Source: an uncultured Rhizobiaceae group bacterium (GTDB lineage Bacteria; Pseudomonadota; Alphaproteobacteria; Rhizobiales; Rhizobiaceae). Taken from it: DNA of 64,000 nucleotides. The notes below the pieces were generated by a model. It saw nothing but the letters and a program-made list of their open reading frames with translations, was not told the origin of the DNA and ran no database searches. Positions 37,444-45,869 of this stretch are shown one piece after another (position 1 is the first letter of the stretch; the number at the start of each line of letters is the position of its first letter). Made by a program: the position numbers and the translations under genes. The stretch lies in assembly GCA_938010435.1 (NCBI GenBank), contig CALLUS010000009.1, positions 166,161-230,160 on the forward strand. The letters run 5' to 3'.

Positions 37444-37857
37444 ATGTCATCAGATTCGAAAAAACTCGTGCTGGTGGTGGCCTGCGCTTTGATCGATGCG
37501 GATGATCGTATCTTGCTGGCTCAACGCCCGGAGGGAAAAGCTATGGCGGGCTTGTGGGAATTTCCCGGTGGTAAGGTTGATCCGGGTGAAGTGCCTGAAC
37601 AAGCGCTTATTCGCGAGTTGCAAGAAGAACTTGGGGTTGAAACCAAAGCTGCATGTTTGGCTCCACTGACTTTTGCCAGCCATGAATATGATGATTTCCA
37701 TCTTTTGATGCCACTCTATATTTGCCGTCGTTGGTGGGGCACCGCCCAATCGCGGGAGGGACAAGCATTGAAATGGGTGCGTGCTGAAAATCTTCGCGAT
37801 TATCCAATGCCTGAAGCGGACTTACCTTTGATTCCAACGTTAAGAGAACTTTTATAG
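37444..37857 (+). CDS. mutT: 8-oxo-dGTP diphosphatase (MutT)
   Basis: Removes oxidised GTP precursors to prevent A-to-C mutations. The 137-residue protein holds a complete Nudix box at residues 43-65, pattern G-x5-E-x7-REUxEExGU, with E49, R57, E58, E61 and E62. Further signs are WEFPGGKV before it and HEYDDFHLLMPLY after it. It starts 5 bases after the GNAT stop. Identification within the Nudix family as MutT is good because of the compact length and WEFPGGK start. Confidence 0.92.
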   Translation: MSSDSKKLVLVVACALIDADDRILLAQRPEGKAMAGLWEFPGGKVDPGEVPEQALIRELQEELGVETKAACLAPLTFASHEYDDFHLLMPLYICRRWWGTAQSREGQALKWVRAENLRDYPMPEADLPLIPTLRELL

Positions 37858-37941
37858 TTTTCCGGTTAACCTTCCATTCACCACGTTTTTGCCCATTGGT
37901 TTGGCTTAAAAACATCAGGCTTGGGGAATAAGGAACCAATA

Positions 37942-38247
37942 ATGTTGGAAAAATTGCAAAATATTGCCGAGGGCGTTTCAACGTCACAAGTTATCAAACT
38001 CTGCTTGGGTTTTGGTGCAGTTGCTGTCGCGAGTGCGTTGTTTCTCACCCCTGTTCTCGACAGTGGTTCCGAATTTGCCAATGGTGACCCGAAGGTCGTT
38101 TATCCGGGCATTGACCCGATCACCACAGCTGGTATTTCTTCGAACCGGGCGACAAAACGTTACACTATCCGCCGCAGTGTCCTTCAAAAAGATCCAAGTG
38201 AACCTTGTTTGATTTATGAAGATGGAAGTCGCGAAGGCAGTTGCTGA
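37942..38247 (+). CDS. Small single-helix protein of unknown function
   Basis: A 101-residue protein from ATG 37942 with AAGGAA eight to ten bases upstream. An amphipathic N-terminus leads to one hydrophobic helix at about 21-38 (LCLGFGAVAVASALFLTPVL), then a polar region with YPGIDPITTAGISSNRATK and a terminal pair of cysteines (PCLIYEDGSREGSC). No family recognised. It sits 84 bases after mutT and ends 7 bases before the convergent methyltransferase stop. It could be a small membrane-associated or exported protein. Confidence 0.65.
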   Translation: MLEKLQNIAEGVSTSQVIKLCLGFGAVAVASALFLTPVLDSGSEFANGDPKVVYPGIDPITTAGISSNRATKRYTIRRSVLQKDPSEPCLIYEDGSREGSC

Positions 38248-38254
38248 ACTGACG

Positions 38255-39178
38255 CTACGGTTTTAGTTTTATTTCATCGACTTTGAGTGCATCTGCCATT
38301 CTCGATTTTGCAGAACCCGGTTTCAACGGCTTTTGTTGGCTTTCGTGCGGCACCCAACCTGACATTGAGATCAATGAAAAGGTTGCGCGCAAACGCTCAT
38401 CGTCGTCGCTATAACGTTCCGCATAAGCAGACAGAAGTCGGCCGATTATTTCTCGATTGAGCGGAGGTGATGATGCACTGAGTTGTCCGTTTGCACCCAT
38501 TTTACGTAGGTCGCTGATCAGATCGATTGGGGTGTTGTAGCGAACGGTCAGGTTATCACGGTCGATTACAGGAAGTGCATAACCTGCACGTTGGAGCAAT
38601 TCGCCCGCATCGCGGATATCTGTGAATGGATCGACGCGCATGGCTGCACCGCCGGTGACGTCGCTTTCTGCGGTCAAAAGCGCGTCGCGCAATTCGTGCA
38701 AAGTGTCCGGCCCCGGAAGAATGGCCATTAGCAATCCGTCCGGCTTTATGGCTTGATGTAATTGAATCAATACACCCGGCAAGTCGTTTGCCCAATGCAA
38801 TCCGAAGGGTGCGAACACAAGATCTGTCGAATTGGGTTCTAACTTCATATTGTCGCCGACCACGATGTGGTCGGCCGTTCCCGCATGAACCGCTTCTTCA
38901 ACGCGTAAGATGTTATTGATTTGCGGACTGGTTCTCATTGCATTCGCAAGGCCTTCTGTTCGTCCAAACAGAGCTATTGCGTTGTCAAAAGTTCTGTTAA
39001 TGGCGCTGAGGCGTTCAAGCATATCTTCAACAGCAAGCTTCATGAGAAAATCATCAGATGCACTAGCAATGCGTTTTGCTCTATCTAGATTTTGCAAGTG
39101 GCGCTTGGGATCGAACACGTCTGTTAATTGAACCTTTGTGAAAACTCTCTGAGAAAGGCTTTGGCATGAAATTTTCAT
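38255..39178 (-). CDS. SAM-dependent methyltransferase, BioC-like
   Basis: A 307-residue protein from ATG 39178 with GAGGA eight bases upstream. After a short basic helix (FDPKRHLQNLDRAKRIAS) there is a class I methyltransferase domain: MLERLSAINRTFDNAIALFG in the first strand region, DLVFAPFGLHWANDLPGVL and LKPDGLLMAILPG. The C-terminal part fits the NDUFAF5/BioC branch. An open frame of 171 codons continues upstream to 39691 but is antisense to comF and is not coding. The gene diverges from comF with about 57 bases between start codons. Confidence 0.83.
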   Translation of the reverse strand: MKISCQSLSQRVFTKVQLTDVFDPKRHLQNLDRAKRIASASDDFLMKLAVEDMLERLSAINRTFDNAIALFGRTEGLANAMRTSPQINNILRVEEAVHAGTADHIVVGDNMKLEPNSTDLVFAPFGLHWANDLPGVLIQLHQAIKPDGLLMAILPGPDTLHELRDALLTAESDVTGGAAMRVDPFTDIRDAGELLQRAGYALPVIDRDNLTVRYNTPIDLISDLRKMGANGQLSASSPPLNREIIGRLLSAYAERYSDDDERLRATFSLISMSGWVPHESQQKPLKPGSAKSRMADALKVDEIKLKP

Positions 39179-39235
39179 TGCTTCTATCCTCAAACGCAAA
39201 AAACGGACAAACTGTGCTTGCGACAGGAGGGCAGG

Positions 39236-40000
39236 TTGAGGGAATTGGCTATCAAACGATTGATCACTGCAGGACGCATAGGTTTTGAATCTTTGCGTGA
39301 TACCATTATGCCGCCTGTATGTTTGTCTTGCGAACGGCGGGTTGATGTAGAGGGTATGGTTTGTCCGATATGTTGGTCGACCATACGGTTTGTGGAAAAA
39401 CCTTATTGCGATGTATTGGGGGCGCCTTTTTCTTACGACATTGGTGCAGGCGCTTTGAGTGCGGATGCGATTGCCAATCCCCCCCCTTTTGATCGTGCGC
39501 GTTCTGTTGTTTTGTATGATGATGCGGCGCGAAAGCTTATTCAGGGATTGAAATTTTCTGACCGAACAGATTTGGCCCCCTGGTTGGCACATTGGATGGT
39601 GCGTGGCGGATCTGACGTGTTGGAAGAACCTTGTCTTATTGTGCCTGTTCCGCTTCACCGATGGCGTTTGTTTGAACGACGGTTCAATCAATCTGCCGAA
39701 CTTGCGCGTCCTATTGCCAAGGAGACCGGATATGATTACCGGCCGGAATTGTTAGAACGTTCCAAACGTACGAAACAACAAGTTGGTTTGAAGGCCAAAG
39801 AACGTGCACGGAATGTTCAAGGGGCGTTTCGAGTGCCGACTTCACAAAAGCTTGAAGTGAAGGGCCGGCGCATTCTGCTCATTGATGATGTCTATACAAC
39901 GGGTGCAACTTTGAAGGCTTGCGCCCGTGCGTTGCGTAGAGCAGGGGCTGTGCAAATTGACTGTTTGACATTTGCACGGGTTGCAACTGGTGATATTTGA
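39236..40000 (+). CDS. comF: ComF family phosphoribosyltransferase-like protein
   Basis: A 254-residue protein read from TTG 39236, seven bases after AGGAGGG; an upstream TTG at 39218 is the alternative. An N-terminal zinc-finger-like pair (CLSCERRVDVEGMVCPICW) precedes a phosphoribosyltransferase-fold domain with the PRPP-loop ILLIDDVYTTGATL near the C-terminus. ComF homologues act in DNA uptake in naturally competent bacteria, but most alphaproteobacterial copies have no proven role. It is followed by grxC after 52 bases. Confidence 0.88.
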   Translation: MRELAIKRLITAGRIGFESLRDTIMPPVCLSCERRVDVEGMVCPICWSTIRFVEKPYCDVLGAPFSYDIGAGALSADAIANPPPFDRARSVVLYDDAARKLIQGLKFSDRTDLAPWLAHWMVRGGSDVLEEPCLIVPVPLHRWRLFERRFNQSAELARPIAKETGYDYRPELLERSKRTKQQVGLKAKERARNVQGAFRVPTSQKLEVKGRRILLIDDVYTTGATLKACARALRRAGAVQIDCLTFARVATGDI

Positions 40001-40052
40001 TCACTATATCTAGTTTGAATAGGGTTTAGCCCTCAAATGAAGGAATAGTTGC

Positions 40053-40310
40053 ATGGCTAAGGTAACAATCTACACACGTAAAATGTGCGGTTTTTGCACG
40101 GCTGCAAAAAACCTGCTGAACAAAAAAGGCGCGAGCTACACGGAACATGACGCCACATTTGATCCAGCTTTACGGGCTGAAATGGTTAAAAAATCAGGTG
40201 GTGGTTCGACCTTCCCGCAGATATTTGTCGGTGACATTCATGTGGGCGGTTGTGATGATTTGATGGCGATGGAACGCGGTGGTAATCTTGACGCGCTGTT
40301 GAAAAGCTAA
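40053..40310 (+). CDS. grxC: Glutaredoxin 3
   Basis: Glutathione-dependent thiol oxidoreductase of 85 residues. The active site is CGFC (C12-C15), a variation of the usual CPYC, with the cis-Pro segment STFPQIFVGDIHVGGCDDL. Ribosome site AAGGAA lies 8 bases upstream of ATG 40053. It starts a compact run grxC, nitrilase-family amidase, DUF1178 gene, spaced 11 bases and then overlapping by 4 bases; the same triplet is common in rhizobia. Confidence 0.93.
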   Translation: MAKVTIYTRKMCGFCTAAKNLLNKKGASYTEHDATFDPALRAEMVKKSGGGSTFPQIFVGDIHVGGCDDLMAMERGGNLDALLKS

Positions 40311-40321
40311 AGGTAAAAACC

Positions 40322-41176
40322 ATGCCTAAATTTGTTGCAGCGGTTGTTCAAATGAGTTCTGGTATCGATGTGTCAAAAAATATTGATGCGATGGACAGAT
40401 TGGTGCGCGAAGCTGCAGGGCAGGGCGCAACCTATATTCAAACGCCGGAAATGACGGGGCTTGTGCAACAAGACCGTGACGCTTTTTTTCAATCAGTGCG
40501 CGATGAAGACAACGACCCATTGGTTCAAGCAGCTGGCGCTCTTTCGCAAGAATTGAGCATCACACTGCATATTGGCTCGACACCTATTTTGGTGGGAGAA
40601 AAGAAAGCAGCTAATCGTGCTTTTCTATTTGGCGCTAACGGAAGATGTCGCGCTCGATACGACAAAATTCACATGTTCGACGTTGATTTGGACAATGGCG
40701 AAAGTTGGCGGGAATCTACCGTTTATCGGCCTGGTGAAAAGGGAGTGATGGTAAACGTAGAGGGCGCACACGTGGGTCTTGCGATCTGCTATGATTGTCG
40801 CTTTCCAGAATTGCACACAGAATATGCGCGCCAAGGTGTAGAAGTGTTGACTGGCCCATCATGCTTCACCCGACAAACGGGGCAAGCGCATTGGCACATA
40901 TTGTTGCGCAGTCGTGCGATTGAAACGGGGGCTTATATGATTGCTGCTGCTCAAGGTGGTGATCTTGAAGACGGCCGCTCCACTTATGGGCACTCGGTGA
41001 TCATCAATCCGTGGGGTGAAGTGATTGCAGAAGTGACTGGTGAATCTGCCGGCGTGGCTTTGGCTGAAATCGAAACCGAACAGGTTGCAGCAGCGCGCGC
41101 TAAAATTCCAAACCTCGTCAACAATCGACCATTTGTAATCGAGTCTATTGATGATGTGGCGGAGCGTGCTGCGTGA
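40322..41176 (+). CDS. Carbon-nitrogen hydrolase (nitrilase superfamily amidase)
   Basis: A 284-residue cytoplasmic hydrolase with the full catalytic triad: Glu43 (QTPEMTGL), Lys115 (RYDKIHMFDVD) and nucleophile Cys156 (LAICYDCRFPEL). The sequence set resembles the NIT1/NIT2 branch that hydrolyses deaminated glutathione or omega-amides, which would fit its place right after grxC. The 4-base overlap with the DUF1178 gene (GTGA) indicates coupled translation. Exact substrate remains an inference. Confidence 0.9.
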   Translation: MPKFVAAVVQMSSGIDVSKNIDAMDRLVREAAGQGATYIQTPEMTGLVQQDRDAFFQSVRDEDNDPLVQAAGALSQELSITLHIGSTPILVGEKKAANRAFLFGANGRCRARYDKIHMFDVDLDNGESWRESTVYRPGEKGVMVNVEGAHVGLAICYDCRFPELHTEYARQGVEVLTGPSCFTRQTGQAHWHILLRSRAIETGAYMIAAAQGGDLEDGRSTYGHSVIINPWGEVIAEVTGESAGVALAEIETEQVAAARAKIPNLVNNRPFVIESIDDVAERAA

Positions 41177-41601
41177 TCAAGTTTGCGCTCTCTTGTGAAA
41201 TTGATCATGGCTTTGATGGATGGTTTTCATCATCAGAAGATTATGAAAAGCAACTGAAACGTGGGCTGGTGACGTGCCCTCAATGCAATTCGCCAAAGGT
41301 CAGCAAAACACTTATGGCGCCGTCGGTTTCTACATCACGCAAAAAAGAGAGTATGGCTGCCACGTCCGTCAATGAAACGCAGCGCGCAATGTTGGCAGAG
41401 ATGAAACAATTGCGTGACAAGGTCGTTAAAAACTCGGAAGACGTTGGCGAGAAGTTTCCTGAAGAAGCTCGTAAAATTCACTACGGCGAAACAGAAGCCC
41501 GTGCAATTTATGGCGAAGCATCACGTGATGACGTGGAGAGTTTGTTGGATGAAGGCGTTGAAATCGTCCCGCTTCCGTCCGTACCGGATGATGCAAATTG
41601 A
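41173..41601 (+). CDS. DUF1178 family protein
   Basis: A 142-residue protein starting with GTG 41173, which overlaps the amidase stop by four bases. The N-terminus MIKFALSCEIDHGFDGWFSS and the short zinc-ribbon-like pair C-x2-C in VTCPQCNSPKV (about 34-44) are typical of DUF1178, followed by a helical basic region and the KIHYGETEARAIYGEA segment. Function is unknown. The order grxC-amidase-DUF1178 is conserved in alphaproteobacteria. It converges on ubiG, 3 bases away. Confidence 0.9.
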   Translation: MIKFALSCEIDHGFDGWFSSSEDYEKQLKRGLVTCPQCNSPKVSKTLMAPSVSTSRKKESMAATSVNETQRAMLAEMKQLRDKVVKNSEDVGEKFPEEARKIHYGETEARAIYGEASRDDVESLLDEGVEIVPLPSVPDDAN

Positions 41602-41604
41602 AGG

Positions 41605-42372
41605 CTATTTTGGTTTGTGGGCCAGCAACATATAATTGACGTCTGTGTCTTTCGACAGGTTCCAAGTGTCTGCCACCGGATTGTAAAACACACCGGTCAT
41701 TTCAACCGTTTCCATGCCTGTTGTTTTCAAAGGCGTTTCAATCTCTTCCGGCCTTACCAATTTTTCATATTGATGTGTGCCCCGCGGTAACCAACGCAGC
41801 ACTTGCTCTGCCATGAATATGGCGAGTGCATTGGCTTTCCACGTACGGTTGATGGTTGCCACGAGCATCAACCCACCGGGTTTCACCATTGCTGCACATT
41901 CTGACATGAACAGATCAACATCTGCCACATGCTCGACCACTTCCATGTTCAACACCACGTCAAATTTCTCACCAGCACTGGCCAGATCTTCGGCAGTGGT
42001 TGCGCGGTAATCAACATTTACGCCTGATTGTTCAGCATGGATTTTTGCAACTTCAATATTAGTAGATGAAGCGTCGGCACCCACCACACTTGCGCCCATT
42101 CGGGCCATGGGTTCGCTCAACAATCCGCCACCGCAACCGATGTCCAAAACACGGATATCTTGCAAAGCCTGCGGAGACTTTATGTCGCGATCAAAATGCG
42201 TGCACAGTTTTTCGCGGATGTAAGACAGGCGGGTCGGGTTGAATTTGTGGAGTGGTTTGAATTTCCCTGTCGGGTTCCACCATTCCTGCGCCAGCGATGT
42301 AAAATGGTCAATTTCAGCCTGATCAATGGTGCTGTTTTCAGCAATCGGAACTCTGGCTGCTTTAGATGACAT
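41605..42372 (-). CDS. ubiG: Bifunctional ubiquinone O-methyltransferase UbiG
   Basis: Methylates two hydroxyl groups of the ubiquinone ring precursors. The 255-residue protein contains SAM motif [16 protein letters not shown] at 76-90, the UbiG segment [21 protein letters not shown] at the N-terminus, and [15 protein letters not shown] at the motif II region. The ATG at 42372 is plain. It is convergent with the DUF1178 gene and divergent from the next gene, so likely expressed alone. Confidence 0.95.
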   Translation of the reverse strand: MSSKAARVPIAENSTIDQAEIDHFTSLAQEWWNPTGKFKPLHKFNPTRLSYIREKLCTHFDRDIKSPQALQDIRVLDIGCGGGLLSEPMARMGASVVGADASSTNIEVAKIHAEQSGVNVDYRATTAEDLASAGEKFDVVLNMEVVEHVADVDLFMSECAAMVKPGGLMLVATINRTWKANALAIFMAEQVLRWLPRGTHQYEKLVRPEEIETPLKTTGMETVEMTGVFYNPVADTWNLSKDTDVNYMLLAHKPK

Positions 42373-42513
42373 TGAATTTTCCTCATTTCTTAAAATCTAT
42401 GTCGGTTTTTGAAGCAAAAAAGGCAATAGTTTATATGTGCGGCAAATCGTGACCTGTTATAGGCTTAGCCATAAGGCAGAAAATTTCTGCGTAAACTTCA
42501 GGGTGTGAGACCA

Positions 42514-43593
42514 ATGGGCTATCAGATTTTCGCCAATCCGCTGCGTGGTAAAGGGCTTCCAAGTGAAGTGGGGATGGCAGAAGGTAATCTTGAAACAGAT
42601 GTAACCGCAGCTGCGATGCTCTATTCAAAATGTCCTGTAAATCATGCAACTCCATTGCAAGAATTTGATGAATTGAGTGAACAATTTGGCGTGGGCAAGC
42701 TTTGGTTAAAGCTCGAAGAAAGCCGAATGGGTTTAGGCAGTTTCAAAGCATTGGGCGCGGCACACGCGATTGCTAAATTGGCCGCTATAAAAGCTGATAT
42801 CAACGATGCTGATGCTATGAAGTCAGCATTGGCTGGAAAGACGTTCGTCTGTGCCAGCGCAGGCAATCACGGTCTTTCAGTTGCTGCAGGCGCGGCCTTG
42901 TTTGGAGCAAAAGCAGTTGTCCTTCTTGCAGACACTGTACCTGAAGAGTTTGCAGTGCTGCTGCGCAATAAAAATGCGGAAGTTATTCGCGCAGGTGCGA
43001 ACTATGAAGAGAGTATGGAAGCATCCAAGAAATTGGCCAATGACCATGGCTGGAGCCTTTTGTCTGATGGATCATGGACAGGCTATAGCGATCCTGCCCG
43101 GGATGTGATGGAAGGCTATCTTATTATGGCTCATGAGGTGGCTGATGTGATTTCGCAACCACCAAGTCATGTGTTCTTACAGGCTGGTGTCGGCGGTTTA
43201 GCTGCGGCTTGTGCTGCAGGGGCGCGTGTGCGTTGGGGACAAGATATGAAAATAATTGTGGTTGAGCCTGAAGCCGCGCCAGCCCTTATGGAAAGTGTCA
43301 GGGCTGGGAAAAGTGTTGATACAGAGGGCCCAGAGTCTTCCATGGGACGGTTAGATTGTAAGACGCCGTCTCATCTGGCGTTGAAATATTTGGCGCTAGA
43401 GGCTGATTATTTTGTTACGTTGGATGATGAGTTTGTGGAAAATACGGTTACGCTTTTGGAAACCCATGGGATCAGCAGTTCACCGTCGGGAGCTGCCGGC
43501 GTTGCAGCGCTTCATCATTTGGAAAGCGCATCTGAGTTCGGTATAGATGCTACATCCCATGTTCTTTGCTATATTTCAGAAGGTGCTGTTTGA
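42514..43593 (+). CDS. Diaminopropionate ammonia-lyase-like PLP enzyme
   Basis: A fold-type II PLP enzyme, 359 residues from ATG 42514; GTG 42505 is possible. The lysine motif is LKLEESRMGLGSFKALGA with K78, a close fit to 2,3-diaminopropionate ammonia-lyase, followed by the serine/threonine-dehydratase-like ASAGNHGLSVA and GVGGLAAACAAG phosphate loop. The end ESASEFGIDATSHVLCYISE is family-like. It converts 2,3-diaminopropionate to pyruvate and ammonia if the assignment is right. The stop overlaps the ATG of the M24 gene, so the two work together. Confidence 0.82.
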   Translation: MGYQIFANPLRGKGLPSEVGMAEGNLETDVTAAAMLYSKCPVNHATPLQEFDELSEQFGVGKLWLKLEESRMGLGSFKALGAAHAIAKLAAIKADINDADAMKSALAGKTFVCASAGNHGLSVAAGAALFGAKAVVLLADTVPEEFAVLLRNKNAEVIRAGANYEESMEASKKLANDHGWSLLSDGSWTGYSDPARDVMEGYLIMAHEVADVISQPPSHVFLQAGVGGLAAACAAGARVRWGQDMKIIVVEPEAAPALMESVRAGKSVDTEGPESSMGRLDCKTPSHLALKYLALEADYFVTLDDEFVENTVTLLETHGISSSPSGAAGVAALHHLESASEFGIDATSHVLCYISEGAV

Positions 43594-44720
43594 TGGATTT
43601 TGCGGTTTCTGAATTTGAAAATCGCACCGGGCGTGTTCAGAAATTAATGCGCCAATCCAAACTCGACGCTCTGTTTCTCACAACCGAAGCTGACGTGCGG
43701 TACTTTACAGGATTTCGAACTTTGTTCTGGCAAAGTCCGACGCGTCCCTGGTTCTGTATTATTCCCGGGGATGGCATGCCGATTGCCATAATTCCTGAAA
43801 TTGGTGCTCCGCTTATGCAAACAACTTGGGTGGACGATATTCGCACATGGGCCTCGCCTCGCGAAGAGGATGACGGTGTATCCCTCGTGGTGGATGCGCT
43901 GTCACAATTCCCTAAAATTGGTATGCCTATGGGCCGTGAAAGCCAGTTACGTATGCCGTATAGCGATTTTTTGAGTTTTCAATCGTGCCTCACGGGTTGC
44001 GAGTTTATTGATGCAACACCGATCATTGATGCGGTTCGATTTATTAAATCGGAAGCGGAGGTTTTGGTTCAGCAAAAAATTTGCACTATTGCCTCAAACG
44101 CATTTGATCAAGCGGTTAACTTGTTTCACGAGGGGCAAACTTTGGCGAGTGCGTTTAAAGCATTCAAGATTGAATTGTTGCAACTGGGGGCTGAAGATGT
44201 GCCTTATCTTGTAGGTGGTGCAGGTGCTCATGGATATGAAGATGTGATTTCTCCACCTGACGAAAGACCATTGAAATCTGGCGATGTGTTCATGCTTGAT
44301 ACGGGAGCCACTCTCAAAGGGTATTTCTGCGATTTTGATCGTAATTTCGCCATTGGCTCCATCGGAGACGATGTGGCCAAAGCACATGAAACGCTCTGGT
44401 TGGCAACAGAAGTTGGATTAGAAGCAGCAAAGCCGGGTGCAACATGTGCGCAAATTGCATCAACTATGAATAAGGTGATTGGTGATGCAGGTGGTAATGT
44501 GGGCCGGTGCGGGCATGGGTTGGGAACGCAATTGACGGAACCGCCGTCCCTTATTCATTGGGATCATACCGAAATGGTTGAAGGAGCCACCATGACGTTA
44601 GAACCTTCTATCGAAATTGCCGGTGGTGGCATGTTGGTGCATGAAGAAAATATTGTCATTCGTGATGGTGCGCCACAACTTCTCAGCCGTCGTGCACCGC
44701 GTCAGATGGTCGTTATCTGA
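43593..44720 (+). CDS. M24 family metallopeptidase (Xaa-Pro peptidase-like)
   Basis: A 375-residue protein. The N-terminal creatinase-type domain (1-140, ending near FIDATPIIDAVR) is followed by a pita-bread catalytic domain with the five metal ligands in order: Asp in MLDTGAT, Asp in CDFDRNF, His in CGHGLGTQLTEP, Glu in TLEPSIE and Glu in VHEENIVI. ATG at 43593 shares its first base with the stop of the ammonia-lyase gene. A cytosolic peptidase or amidohydrolase acting on a substrate that releases the lyase substrate is plausible. Confidence 0.87.
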   Translation: MDFAVSEFENRTGRVQKLMRQSKLDALFLTTEADVRYFTGFRTLFWQSPTRPWFCIIPGDGMPIAIIPEIGAPLMQTTWVDDIRTWASPREEDDGVSLVVDALSQFPKIGMPMGRESQLRMPYSDFLSFQSCLTGCEFIDATPIIDAVRFIKSEAEVLVQQKICTIASNAFDQAVNLFHEGQTLASAFKAFKIELLQLGAEDVPYLVGGAGAHGYEDVISPPDERPLKSGDVFMLDTGATLKGYFCDFDRNFAIGSIGDDVAKAHETLWLATEVGLEAAKPGATCAQIASTMNKVIGDAGGNVGRCGHGLGTQLTEPPSLIHWDHTEMVEGATMTLEPSIEIAGGGMLVHEENIVIRDGAPQLLSRRAPRQMVVI

Positions 44721-44730
44721 ATTTTAGCCG

Positions 44731-45651
44731 TTATTTTATCTTAGCAGACGCAATTCTGGTTTCGTCTTTGGCGACAAAAAAGCTGTTCGCAAATTTCCTC
44801 TTTCCTTTAGAAATTAGTTTCATGCGTGGTGCGGTTGTGACGTTCGGTGTTTGTGCGGATGTTAGCACTTTGAAGCGCGGATTTTTCAAACCTTTTTTGG
44901 CTTTTTCGGTCACTAGCAAATCCAATTTTCCGTCTTTGTCCATGTCACGAACGGCAATATGACCAATTTCAAAACTCTTGAAATGGCCATCCACATGATG
45001 TGCGGGTTGGAACTTCTGACTGTTGCCAAAGCGAGCATAAATCATAATTGGCTCAGGGCGTTTCGGATTTGAGTCACTGTTATGCAAACGGTCAGGGGCG
45101 TTCGTCGTGATGATCAACTCATCTCTTCCGTCGTTGTTTAGATCTCCAAATGCAACTTGGCGCGCGAAATATTTTTTACCCCATTCTTTGCCAAATTCTT
45201 GAACTAACTTCATTTGCCCGACAGAGCGTCCGCCACGATCCTTTGTGGATTGGAAATCGTAAAGCGCGACACGCATGTTCACGCTGTTTTTTCGGGAAAC
45301 AGCAATCTCCATATTTGGGTCGCTATCAATGTTTCCACTCGCAACCGATGTTGGATAAGAGCCAGGACCCCAATGCTCACCAGAATCCATATTGATGCGG
45401 TTCGTTTTGGCTTTAGAATTCTCATCATGAATGGATAGGCGATCAACGCCTTTTGTTTTCACGGGGTGGATTTTTATGAGTTCGCTAACTCCATCACCAT
45501 CCATATCTGCCAAAACCGAGGCAAACGGATTTTTGGGCTCTGGATTCGCCGTCTTTTGTGAATCGCTTGTGTTTATTGCATTCATACTGACACCAAGCCC
45601 AAGGCTTGAAGACGTTAGAACCAGTAGTGCAATTGTTGCAACCAATCTCAT
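44731..45651 (-). CDS. Exported FG-GAP/VCBS repeat protein
   Basis: A 306-residue protein with a signal peptide (MRLVATIALLVLTSSSLGLG), so secreted or periplasmic. It carries several calcium-binding-like integrin-type repeats: DMDGDGVSELI near 50, GNIDSDPNMEI near 117, GDLNNDGRDEL near 170 and RDMDKDGKLDLL near 230. Such repeats form beta-propeller blades. Specific function is unknown. ATG 45651 has AAGAAG nearby. It is convergent with the M24 gene and 218 bases from lysC on the opposite strand. Confidence 0.84.
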   Translation of the reverse strand: MRLVATIALLVLTSSSLGLGVSMNAINTSDSQKTANPEPKNPFASVLADMDGDGVSELIKIHPVKTKGVDRLSIHDENSKAKTNRINMDSGEHWGPGSYPTSVASGNIDSDPNMEIAVSRKNSVNMRVALYDFQSTKDRGGRSVGQMKLVQEFGKEWGKKYFARQVAFGDLNNDGRDELIITTNAPDRLHNSDSNPKRPEPIMIYARFGNSQKFQPAHHVDGHFKSFEIGHIAVRDMDKDGKLDLLVTEKAKKGLKNPRFKVLTSAQTPNVTTAPRMKLISKGKRKFANSFFVAKDETRIASAKIK

Positions 45652-45804
45652 TTTCTTCTCCGTTCAATACCCCTAGGTTTATGCAATGAGAGTTAGTATT
45701 CGTTAACTGCAGGATGTGAATCTTGAGTCTTGGTTATCAATTGGTAGCGCTCTCAAAACTCAATCCCTCCCGCGCCTTGCCCCGCCCGATAGCTTGGTTT
45801 AAAC

Positions 45805-45836
45805 ACGCCCTAGATAAGCGCCCCTGTTAAGGGGCG
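45805..45836 (+). promoter_or_regulatory. Structured leader of lysC with alternative stems
   Basis: A perfect seven-base stem CGCCCCT (45819-45825) / AGGGGCG (45830-45836), loop GTTA, lies 33 bases before the lysC start. An upstream ACGCCC (45805-45810) can pair with the same GGGCGT, so two mutually exclusive structures are possible. A T-rich tract (TTGTTTT) follows. An attenuator is a guess. Confidence 0.4.
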
Positions 45837-45869
45837 TAGTTGTTTTCAGCAGAAACAGGCAAATTGTTC

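Noticed and set aside
39179..39691. 171-codon upstream extension of the minus-strand methyltransferase frame
   Set aside because: It is fully antisense to comF, which has clear cysteine and PRPP motifs, and a good ribosome site precedes ATG 39178.
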